A stretch of DNA of 6,974 nucleotides, taken from positions 1 through 6,974 of the forward strand of contig CADCPP010000028.1 of the NCBI GenBank assembly GCA_902803355.1. The letters run 5' to 3'. The translations under genes and the position numbers were made by a program. Under the pieces are notes generated by a model. That model was not told where the DNA came from. It ran no database searches and saw nothing but the letters and a program-made list of their open reading frames with translations. This document shows, one piece after another, positions 1-5,247 of this stretch (position 1 is its first letter; every line of letters starts with the position of its first letter). This DNA is from an uncultured Lachnospiraceae bacterium. GTDB taxonomy: Bacteria; Bacillota; Clostridia; Lachnospirales; Lachnospiraceae.

Positions 1-1166
1 AGCGGACCGTCCGCGGAAAGCTCGATGGATGAGCCCTGGACAAAGGCGCCGGCTGCCATGATGACCTGGTCCGCATAACCGGGCATATCCGAAGGGACCG
101 GCTTCACGAAGCTGTCGATCGGCGCAGCCGCCTGGATCCCCTCGCAGAACGCCATCATGTTTTCCGGGGAGTTCAGATCGATCGCCTGAATGATATCATA
201 ACGCGGCGTAGCCGCCGTGGGGAAGGTCTTAAAGCCAAGGCTTTCATACAGACTTGCGGCAAAGATCGCCCCTTTCTCTGCACCGGCTGTCACTGTGGGC
301 GCAAGGAAAAAGCCCTGATAGAAAGACTGATTGATGCTTAGGGAAGCCCCGACCTCCTTGCCGAGTCCCGGCGCGGTAAGCCGCTTGGCGCAGCGCTCGA
401 CCAGGTCCTTTCTGCCGGCAATATATCCGCCGCAGGGTGCAAGGCCGCCGCCAGGATTTTTGATCAGCGAGCCGACGATCATGTCCGCGCCGAAATCAGA
501 CGGTTCCTTCAGACAGGTGAATTCCCCGTAGCAGTTATCCACCATAATGGTAACTTCCGGTTTTATCCATTTGATGAAACGGATCAGCTCCCCGATCTGC
601 TCCGGTGAGAAGGTGGGACGGCTGGAATAGCCGCGGGACCGTTGGATCGTCACCAGCTTTGTTCTCTCATTCAGCGCCTTGCGGATCCCGTCATAATCAA
701 AGCTGCCGTCCGGAAGCAGGTCCGTTTCGGCGTAAGTCACGCCGTATTCGGCAAGAGATCCGACGGACGGTCTGATCCCGATCACCTCTTCCAGCGTGTC
801 ATAGGGTCTTCCGACCGGAGAATAGATCTCATCTCCGGGGTGCACATTTGCGGAAAGCGCAAGACTTAAGGCGTGTGTCCCGCAGGTGATCTGCGGCCGC
901 ACGAGAGCATCCTCGGTATGGAAAGTATTCGCGTAGACCCGTTCCAGGGTGTCGCGTCCGGCGTCATTGTAGCCGTAGCCGCTTGTTCCCAGCAGATAGT
1001 CTGCCGCGACCCTGTTCTTCCGCATCGCATGCAGAACTTTCAGCTGATTTGCCTCCGCGATCTCATCGATCAGGGCAAAACGGTCCCGCAATTCTTCCAG
1101 GACCTTCTCTCCGCGCGCATATACTTCATGAGAAATGCCATTTTCCCGGTAAAACTCTTCTTTCAT
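1..1166 (-). CDS. Methionine gamma-lyase family (Alum_res-type) PLP-dependent enzyme, 3' end outside window
   Basis: Reading leftward from ATG at 1166-1164 the frame is open to the window edge, giving 388 codons without a stop. The missing C-terminus should be short, since the family usually has about 410-430 residues. The protein has a fold-type I aminotransferase layout: a YLLGTSGYGYND stretch near residues 57-68, ITCGTHALSLAL (93-104), a cofactor-binding aspartate in IMVDNCYGEF (D210), and the likely PLP Schiff-base lysine in SLIKNPGGG (K236). These motifs match the PF06838 'aluminum resistance'/YnbB group, annotated as methionine gamma-lyase-like, probably cytosolic C-S lyase chemistry; the true substrate is not established. 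A GAGGG Shine-Dalgarno (1171-1175) sits 4 nt upstream of ATG, which supports the start. It is divergent from the HTH-TPR regulator, which could control it, but nothing proves this. Confidence 0.9.
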   Translation of the reverse strand, partial: MKEEFYRENGISHEVYARGEKVLEELRDRFALIDEIAEANQLKVLHAMRKNRVAADYLLGTSGYGYNDAGRDTLERVYANTFHTEDALVRPQITCGTHALSLALSANVHPGDEIYSPVGRPYDTLEEVIGIRPSVGSLAEYGVTYAETDLLPDGSFDYDGIRKALNERTKLVTIQRSRGYSSRPTFSPEQIGELIRFIKWIKPEVTIMVDNCYGEFTCLKEPSDFGADMIVGSLIKNPGGGLAPCGGYIAGRKDLVERCAKRLTAPGLGKEVGASLSINQSFYQGFFLAPTVTAGAEKGAIFAASLYESLGFKTFPTAATPRYDIIQAIDLNSPENMMAFCEGIQAAAPIDSFVKPVPSDMPGYADQVIMAAGAFVQGSSIELSADGP

Positions 1167-1237
1167 GATTCCCTCTTCAGTTTGTTTTTTATGACGAAAG
1201 GACGGCTTTGCCATCCTTCCGGAGCTTTCCCCGCAGA

Positions 1238-1246
1238 ATTATAACA
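1238..1246 (-). promoter_or_regulatory. Extended -10 promoter for the leftward PLP enzyme
   Basis: On the minus strand the sequence reads TGTTATAAT (1246 down to 1238), a perfect TGnTATAAT extended -10 element. No good -35 box lies 16-18 nt upstream, which is tolerable for extended -10 promoters. Transcription would start near 1231, leaving a leader of about 65 nt before the ATG at 1166. The element lies inside the 10-bp palindrome AACATATGTT (1243-1252) at its upstream side. Confidence 0.6.
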
Positions 1247-1264
1247 TATGTTGCAAAAAAAGGC

Positions 1265-1293
1265 TTGCATATTTAAATATTTCCTTGTATATT
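1265..1293 (+). promoter_or_regulatory. Sigma-A promoter of the HTH-TPR regulator
   Basis: TTGCAT (-35, 1265-1270), a 17-nt spacer and TATATT (-10, 1288-1293) form a good vegetative promoter. Transcription would begin near 1300, about 33 nt before the chosen ATG at 1333. This also argues against the in-frame upstream TTG at 1285, which falls next to the -10 box and upstream of the predicted transcript start. Confidence 0.6.
1269..1280. promoter_or_regulatory. Possible operator: 12-bp perfect palindrome in the divergent promoter region
   Basis: ATATTTAAATAT is a perfect inverted repeat lying between the -35 and -10 boxes of the regulator promoter. Next to it are AACATATGTT (1243-1252), two TTGCA direct repeats (1251-1255 and 1265-1269) and an ATATG/CATAT inverted pair. 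A palindrome in the spacer is a classic place for an autoregulatory HTH operator. AT-rich palindromes also arise by chance, so the operator role is only an inference. Confidence 0.3.
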
Positions 1294-1332
1294 GAAAAGT
1301 GCATTTCTTCAGTTACACGGAAGGCAAAATAT

Positions 1333-2544
1333 ATGAAAAATTTTACCGGTTTTATTATTCGTCAGCAAAGACTGGCAAGGGGAATGTCTCAGGAAGCCCT
1401 TTGCCGGGGGATCTGCGCGGTCTCTTATCTCAGCAAGATCGAACAGGGCATCGGAAATCCTTCTCCGGCCATTCTCCAGCAGCTCTATGCGGCTTTAGGC
1501 ATCAATTATAACCAGAATGAGGCCATGCTGGAAAAGGCGCAGATGATGCTGCGCAGCTATTTTGATAAATATTTCCACAGCGAGACGGCCGAGGAAGAAA
1601 CCGCCTATCTGAAGCTGCATCAGCAGGAAATGGAAAACAGCGAGCTTCATCTTTCCTGGCACCTGTTCAATCTGTTCATGCTGATCCAGAAGTACGGAAA
1701 GAGCGCGCCGGTATGTCATCAGGAAGCCGCCTATATCGCGCGCTTCCAGGAATATCTGGAACCGGACCAGCTCTTTGTGTATTACGTCGGTGCCGGCCTG
1801 ATCGAGGGAGATGACCAGATCGAGAATCTGCGCCTTGCGGAGACCATCCACCCCATCGCCTTTGTGAAGCAGAGCATCGCGGAATGCTATTATGCAAAGC
1901 GTGAGTTCATGAATGCCATCGACGCAGCCGGACAGGCCTATTCCACCGCCGCCGAAGAAGGCAGCATGCCCACCCTGCTGTGGAGCAGCTATCTGCTCGG
2001 TGCCTGCTATTCCAATTTCAACGATATGAGCTTCATGCTGAAGTATTACAAGCGGGCGCTTGAACTCTCCCGCGGCTACGACGCCACCATCTCCAGCCTG
2101 ATCCAGTACAATATCGGTTCGGCCTATCTGGAACATAAGAATTTCCAGGATGCTGTACCCTATCTGCTCACCTCCATGCAGCCCACCGACAGCTCGCTTG
2201 AGGAGCAGAAGGTCCTTGCCGGACAGAAGCTGGCCACCTGCTATTTTGAGCAGGGATTCGCTTCCCTTGGCCATCAGTTCCTGCAGCAGGCGTCCAACCG
2301 CCGCACCGACCGCATGCCGGGCGTTTACGAGACCCTCCTTGTCTTTACAAGACTTCGCTATATCGAAAATGACAGAAGCTCGCCGGAATATGAAGGTCTC
2401 CTGAGAGATCTCTATGAAAACGGCGGTGAAGCGTTGGGAGACTCCTATAAACGGATCTTCGCGGATTATCTCATTGAACTGTATATGGCACAGCGCAAAT
2501 ATAAAGACGCCCTGGCCATCAAATCCGAATATGGCTACGTCTGA
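1333..2544 (+). CDS. HTH-TPR transcriptional regulator (XRE-type HTH, RRNPP-like architecture)
   Basis: A 403-residue soluble protein. Residues about 7-60 are an XRE/Cro-type helix-turn-helix (RQQRLARGMSQEALCRGI then SYLSKIEQG, then a helix ending LYAALGI). The rest is alpha-helical with several TPR-like repeats, for example ECYYAKREFMNAIDAAGQAY, LLGACYSNFNDMSFMLKYYKRALEL and YNIGSAYLEHKNFQDAVPYL. This layout resembles PlcR/Rgg-type RRNPP regulators, whose TPR part binds a short signalling peptide. I see no adjacent signal-peptide ORF, so the ligand is open. The start at 1333 is chosen for its GGAAGG Shine-Dalgarno (1319-1324, 8-nt spacing) and because the HTH begins directly after it. The gene is divergent from the PLP enzyme and ends at a strong terminator. 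Confidence 0.88.
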   Translation: MKNFTGFIIRQQRLARGMSQEALCRGICAVSYLSKIEQGIGNPSPAILQQLYAALGINYNQNEAMLEKAQMMLRSYFDKYFHSETAEEETAYLKLHQQEMENSELHLSWHLFNLFMLIQKYGKSAPVCHQEAAYIARFQEYLEPDQLFVYYVGAGLIEGDDQIENLRLAETIHPIAFVKQSIAECYYAKREFMNAIDAAGQAYSTAAEEGSMPTLLWSSYLLGACYSNFNDMSFMLKYYKRALELSRGYDATISSLIQYNIGSAYLEHKNFQDAVPYLLTSMQPTDSSLEEQKVLAGQKLATCYFEQGFASLGHQFLQQASNRRTDRMPGVYETLLVFTRLRYIENDRSSPEYEGLLRDLYENGGEALGDSYKRIFADYLIELYMAQRKYKDALAIKSEYGYV

Positions 2545-2558
2545 TGGTCTCAGACAGC

Positions 2559-2592
2559 AAAAAGCTCCTGCCGGTGCAGCAGGAGCTTTTTT
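2559..2592 (+). terminator. Strong intrinsic terminator after the HTH-TPR gene
   Basis: GCTCCTGC (2564-2571) pairs perfectly with GCAGGAGC (2579-2586) around a 7-nt loop. The stem is extended by A/T pairs (A-run 2559-2563) and followed by six T (2587-2592). It begins 14 nt after the regulator stop codon. The same hairpin holds the ribosome-binding site and nearly touches the proposed start of the next gene, so it may also limit expression of that gene. Confidence 0.85.
2581..2585 (+). promoter_or_regulatory. Shine-Dalgarno AGGAG of the radical SAM gene, inside the terminator stem
   Basis: AGGAG lies 5 nt before TTG at 2591, in the 3' arm of the terminator hairpin. It is the only good ribosome-binding site near the N-terminus of this gene and decides the choice of the TTG start. 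When the hairpin forms, the site is fully base-paired. Confidence 0.5.
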
Positions 2593-3502
2593 GCGTGAGG
2601 AAACGCTTTGCCGCCTCTGCCCCCGCTCCTGCGGCGCCCTGCGCCTTCCGGACAAAGCCGGCGGCTTCTGCGCCTCCCCGATGACGATGAAGATCGCACG
2701 GGCAGCCGTACACTTCGGTGAAGAACCCTGTCTTTGCGGCTCCCGCGGCAGCGGCGCCATTTTCTTTACAGGCTGCAATCTGCGCTGTGTCTTCTGTCAG
2801 AATCACGAGATCAGCCGCAGCGCCTGCGGCAGTGAGGTCTCCGTGCCCGGTCTCCGGGAGATCATCCTGCGCCTCGAAGACGAAGGCGTCCATAATATCG
2901 ACCTCGTCACCCCTACGCATTTCCTGCCGCTGATCGCCGAAGCGCTGTCAGGAATGCATCTTCAGATCCCGGTGGTCTGGAACTCCTCAGGGTATGAAAG
3001 CGCAGAGCAGCTTCGCCAGCTGGAAGGGCTGATCCAGATCTATATGCCGGACTATAAATACGCGGACGCAGATCTTGCCGCAGGGCTCTCCTTTGCGCCG
3101 GACTACCCTCAGGCCGCACTTTCTGCGATCCGCGAGATGTTCCGGCAGACCGGACCATTTGTTATGGATGAAAACGGCCTTCTCCGCTCAGGAGTCCTCA
3201 TTCGTCATCTGATCCTTCCCGGCCACATCGAAAACACGCTCCGCGTGATCGATTCCCTTGAGGACGATCTTCCGTATAAGGACATCCTCTTCTCTCTCCT
3301 TGCGCAGTATACGCCCATTGAAGCGCTTATTCCTTCGCTAAAGCACTATCCGGAGCTTTGCCGCCGCGTCAGTGAGGAAGAATATCAGCGCGTTATGGAT
3401 TACCTGAACTTTTCTCCGATCGAGGAAGGTTATGTCCAGGAGCTCTCCTCCGCCGGTGAGGAAGCGATCCCGATATTTGACGGAACGGGAGTTGTCAAAT
3501 AA
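2591..3502 (+). CDS. PflX-type radical SAM protein (COG1313, putative pyruvate formate-lyase activating enzyme-like)
   Basis: From TTG at 2591 the product has 303 residues, usual for this family. The N-terminus carries a cysteine cluster (CRLCPRSCG, C7/C10/C14, and GFC with C27), then EEPCLCGSRGSG and the radical SAM 4Fe-4S motif CxxxCxxC in TGCNLRCVFCQN (C62, C66, C69). Further on are family-like segments such as DLVTPTHFLP, PVVWNSSGYE and MPDYKYAD. These proteins are annotated as PFL-activase-like, but their substrate is generally unknown, and no glycyl-radical enzyme is encoded nearby. The frame is also open upstream: ATG at 2531 overlaps the regulator's stop but lacks a Shine-Dalgarno, and ATG at 2414 lies deep within the regulator. 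A promoter is not obvious; TTGAAC at 2474 with AT-rich sequence near 2498-2505 is a weak candidate. Confidence 0.9.
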   Translation: MREETLCRLCPRSCGALRLPDKAGGFCASPMTMKIARAAVHFGEEPCLCGSRGSGAIFFTGCNLRCVFCQNHEISRSACGSEVSVPGLREIILRLEDEGVHNIDLVTPTHFLPLIAEALSGMHLQIPVVWNSSGYESAEQLRQLEGLIQIYMPDYKYADADLAAGLSFAPDYPQAALSAIREMFRQTGPFVMDENGLLRSGVLIRHLILPGHIENTLRVIDSLEDDLPYKDILFSLLAQYTPIEALIPSLKHYPELCRRVSEEEYQRVMDYLNFSPIEEGYVQELSSAGEEAIPIFDGTGVVK

Positions 3503-3520
3503 TCTCTTTTCCAGTATACT
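3492..3520 (+). promoter_or_regulatory. Sigma-A promoter of the small HTH regulator
   Basis: TTGTCA (-35, 3492-3497), an exact 17-nt spacer and TATACT (-10, 3515-3520) are close to consensus. The -35 box is within the last codons of the radical SAM gene. Transcription would start near 3527, so the HTH gene can be expressed independently of the gene before it. Confidence 0.7.
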
Positions 3521-3565
3521 GAATGCGACCGCAGCCCCGAAAAACTATAACTTCAGGAGGTCTTT

Positions 3566-3952
3566 TTGGCATACAGCTATCTTTTGAAACAGGCGCGGAA
3601 GAGCGCAGCTCTCTCAATCAGAGAGGCTGCAGCCCTTCTCCGTATCCCGCCCTCCACCTTAAGCCGTTATGAAGAGGGCATGATCACGCACATTCCTCCG
3701 GATCGCCTTCTTCGCATGCTTAAGTTCTATCAGATCGATCCGCAGAAGATCCGTCTGGACTATGTTCGAGAAACGGCCCGGGAGCGCTTATTTCTGTACG
3801 AAAAAAGTCAGCGCATAGTGGACGCCGACTTTCTCTATGAACGCTATATGGCTTTAGATGAGCGCGGCAGGCAAAATGTTCTTCATCTCCTGCTGCATGA
3901 ATCCGAGGTCAGCGCGCGTCTTCACTCTGAAGAAGAGCTTCCTCAGCCTTGA
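3566..3952 (+). CDS. Small XRE-type helix-turn-helix regulator
   Basis: A 128-residue protein starting at TTG (3566-3568), preceded by a consensus AGGAGG (3555-3560) with 5-nt spacing. Residues about 3-60 form an XRE-like HTH: LLKQARKSAALSIREAAALL, then the recognition helix region IPPSTLSRYEEG, then helices through LLRMLKFYQIDP. The rest is a charged helical tail (residues 65-128) with no recognised ligand domain, perhaps for dimerisation. The product is probably a cytosolic DNA-binding protein of unknown regulon. It lies 63 bp after the radical SAM gene with its own promoter, and its 3' end overlaps the convergent kinase-like gene by 44 bp. Confidence 0.82.
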   Translation: MAYSYLLKQARKSAALSIREAAALLRIPPSTLSRYEEGMITHIPPDRLLRMLKFYQIDPQKIRLDYVRETARERLFLYEKSQRIVDADFLYERYMALDERGRQNVLHLLLHESEVSARLHSEEELPQP

Positions 3953-4532
3953 TAAAGGCCTTGATAGACGCCACAGCGCCTTCTATCCCCGTCTTGCTGG
4001 TATTGATGCAGAGGTCATAGTTTTCCTTTTCGCCCCAGATCAGTCCGGTATAATGACGGTAATAGCGGGCGCGTTTTTTATCGGTATTCACCACATGCTT
4101 TTTCAGCTCATCGCCCTTCAGATCCAGCATTTTTCCCTTACGCACGATGCGGTCCTCCAGATTGCCGTACAAAAAGACTCTGACGACATTGGGACGGCCA
4201 TCCAGCACATAATCCGCGCAGCGTCCGACGATCACACAGGAGCCTTCATCCGCCAGCTTGCGGATGATCTCTGCCTGATGGAAAAAGATCTTGTCGCTCA
4301 TCGGCTGCTGATAGACCGAATAGCTGGAGCGCGTGGCAAGGAAGGGTGCGATATGGATATCCACCTTTTCATCCATTTCATCCAGAAATTCCTGAGCAAA
4401 CTCGCCCTCTTCCGCCACCATGGAGACAAGAAGCTTGTCATAAAACGGAATATGCAGTTCATCGGCAAGCTTTAAGCCGATCTCATGTCCGCCGCTTCCA
4501 AATTCCCGGCCGATGGTAATGATCGTATTCAT
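3909..4532 (-). CDS. Cytidylate kinase-like family P-loop protein
   Basis: A 207-residue protein beginning MNTIITIGREFGSGGHEIG. The P-loop is GREFGSGG (residues 8-15), the form typical of the Cytidylate_kin2 (PF13189) group, followed by LADEL and FYDKLLVSMVAEE, as in that family. CVIVGRCADYVL and VRVFLYGNLEDRIVRK match its central beta strand and lid region, and RARYYRHYTG gives the arginine-rich phosphate-binding part. The likely role is nucleotide or small-molecule phosphorylation. True CMP kinase activity is unproven in this family, and the main cmk gene is normally separate. AAGGAG (4538-4543) lies 5 nt upstream of the ATG. No convincing promoter was found. The gene is divergent from 6S RNA and overlaps the HTH gene at its 3' end. 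Confidence 0.88.
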   Translation of the reverse strand: MNTIITIGREFGSGGHEIGLKLADELHIPFYDKLLVSMVAEEGEFAQEFLDEMDEKVDIHIAPFLATRSSYSVYQQPMSDKIFFHQAEIIRKLADEGSCVIVGRCADYVLDGRPNVVRVFLYGNLEDRIVRKGKMLDLKGDELKKHVVNTDKKRARYYRHYTGLIWGEKENYDLCINTSKTGIEGAVASIKAFIKAEEALLQSEDAR

Positions 4533-4570
4533 CTCTTCTCCTTATTCGCGCATGAAATTGCATTTATGAC

Positions 4571-4599
4571 TTGCTATCTGGCACTTGGTATGCTATACT
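4571..4599 (+). promoter_or_regulatory. Sigma-A promoter of 6S RNA
   Basis: TTGCTA (-35, 4571-4576), a 17-nt spacer and an extended -10 TGCTATACT (4591-4599) form the strongest promoter in the window. The predicted start near 4606 coincides with the first base of the closing helix of the RNA downstream. No protein gene follows on this strand, which points to an RNA gene. Confidence 0.8.
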
Positions 4600-4605
4600 C
4601 AAGAC

Positions 4606-4777
4606 ACCGGAATGCCGTTTCTGTATTTTTTGAACCTACATCTTGACTTACGGGAATCCTATATTTTCAGGCAGCTGTCAGGCCTCCTCCGAGTGGAAGG
4701 CAAAAACCTGAGTGCGGACACCCACCTAACGGAATCGTTAGGCGTCAGAAGAGCAGGGGCGGTGTTTCCGGTTTTTT
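4606..4777 (+). ncRNA. ssrS: 6S RNA
   Basis: 6S RNA binds sigma-A RNA polymerase holoenzyme by mimicking an open promoter and down-regulates transcription, chiefly in stationary phase. The ends pair: ACCGGAA (4606-4612) with TTCCGGT (4766-4772), continuing as 4614-4623 with 4754-4763 (including G-U pairs). Next come a large open region, an apical arm (TCAGG 4678-4682 with CCTGA 4707-4711, an inner CCT/AGG and a TCC-GAGT-GGA tip), and on the 3' side of the bubble the small hairpin CCTAACG-GAAT-CGTTAGG (4725-4742). That small hairpin after a CACC, and the TCCGAG tip, correspond to those remembered from E. coli 6S RNA. A six-T run (4772-4777) marks the 3' end. The length of about 172 nt fits the family. 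The identification rests on structure and recalled motifs, not a covariance-model search. Confidence 0.8.
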
Positions 4778-4812
4778 GTATTCCGAAACGCCGCCCGTTT
4801 CAGCGGTTTCGG
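4758..4812. repeat. Competing inverted repeats at and beyond the 6S RNA 3' end
   Basis: Three related arms lie in a row: GGCGGTGTTTCCGG (4758-4771), CCGAAACGCCGCC (4783-4795) and GCGGTTTCGG (4803-4812). Arm 2 can pair with arm 1 (one bulged C and one U-G pair) or with arm 3 (one bulge). Arm 1 is also the 3' strand of the 6S closing helix. On the minus strand the arm 2/arm 3 hairpin starts a few nt after the thioesterase stop codon, but no T-run follows it, so it is at best a weak terminator or a 3'-end stabilising hairpin there. Confidence 0.55.
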
Positions 4813-4816
4813 TTCT

Positions 4817-5230
4817 TCAATACTCGCCTTTGTCAAAGCGTTCCTTCTTCGCTACAGACTTTCCGAGGAACTTCTGCGTATCGATAATGAAACGCTCGTG
4901 CGTCCCCTCACCGACCTGTTCGATCTCATCGAACGCCTTGACCAGAAAGACGATGCGTCTTCGATCCTGCAGCGTCACTTCGCTCTCAAAGCGCACGTGC
5001 ATACCGATCGGGGTCGATGCCATGTGCCTTACGGAAATGCTGATCCCCACGGACCCCTGTCCTTCTTCCAGATAGGGAAGCAGGCTCTGCGAGCAGCAGC
5101 ATTCCATACCGGCCACCATGGAAGGGGTGGAAAACGTGGGCACGCCGCCGCTTCGCACACGGCTCGCGGTATTTTCCATCGTGACGTCAACTTCGTAAGT
5201 GCCTTTCATTCCTACCGGGATAGTCTGCAT
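4817..5230 (-). CDS. FlK-like hotdog acyl-CoA thioesterase
   Basis: A 137-residue protein of the fluoroacetyl-CoA thioesterase-like hotdog family. Numbered from the chosen start, it has T35 (in FSTPSM), E43 (GMECC), G62 (VGI), H69 (RHMASTP) and R113 (GTHERF). These match FlK T42, E50, G69, H76 and R120 with a constant offset of seven, so the catalytic set is intact. It should hydrolyse a small acyl-CoA in the cytosol; fluoroacetyl-CoA itself is unlikely to be the natural substrate. ATG at 5230 is preferred because AAGGAG (5239-5244) is 8 nt away, while the ATG at 5236 would leave only 2 nt. It is the last gene of a three-gene operon, starting 17 nt after the GTPase-like gene. Confidence 0.87.
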   Translation of the reverse strand: MQTIPVGMKGTYEVDVTMENTASRVRSGGVPTFSTPSMVAGMECCCSQSLLPYLEEGQGSVGISISVRHMASTPIGMHVRFESEVTLQDRRRIVFLVKAFDEIEQVGEGTHERFIIDTQKFLGKSVAKKERFDKGEY

Positions 5231-5238
5231 GATCATTT

Positions 5239-5244
5239 CTCCTT
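5239..5244 (-). promoter_or_regulatory. Shine-Dalgarno of the thioesterase gene
   Basis: AAGGAG on the minus strand. Its spacing to the two in-frame ATG codons is 2 nt (5236) and 8 nt (5230), which favours the second and removes two residues from the longest reading. Confidence 0.6.
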
Positions 5245-5247
5245 CAT

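Noticed and set aside
1285..1332. N-terminal extension of the HTH-TPR protein from TTG 1285
   Set aside because: The codon sits at the -10 box upstream of the predicted transcript start, while ATG 1333 has a well-placed Shine-Dalgarno and precedes the HTH directly.
2414..2590. Long N-terminal extension of the radical SAM protein from ATG 2414 or 2531
   Set aside because: Neither ATG has a Shine-Dalgarno, the extra residues are not family-like, and homologues normally begin a few residues before the CxxCPR motif. The 2531 start is kept only as an alternative.
1495..2778. Minus-strand open frame of 427 codons
   Set aside because: It lies antisense to the HTH-TPR gene, whose HTH, TPRs, promoter and ribosome-binding site are all clear. 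The translation shows no recognised domain and it crosses the terminator region; it is a GC-driven shadow frame.
3946..3959. GCCTT-GATA-AAGGC hairpin as a terminator between the convergent genes
   Set aside because: Only a 5-bp stem with no T-run on either strand, and it lies within the kinase-like coding sequence.
3858..4475. Plus-strand open frame of 205 codons
   Set aside because: Antisense to the kinase-like gene with a clear P-loop. The translation has no recognisable family and no good ribosome-binding site.
4585..4887. Plus-strand open frame of 100 codons across the 6S RNA
   Set aside because: It begins inside the 6S promoter and overlaps the structured RNA and then the thioesterase gene on the other strand. 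The sequence is better explained by RNA structure.
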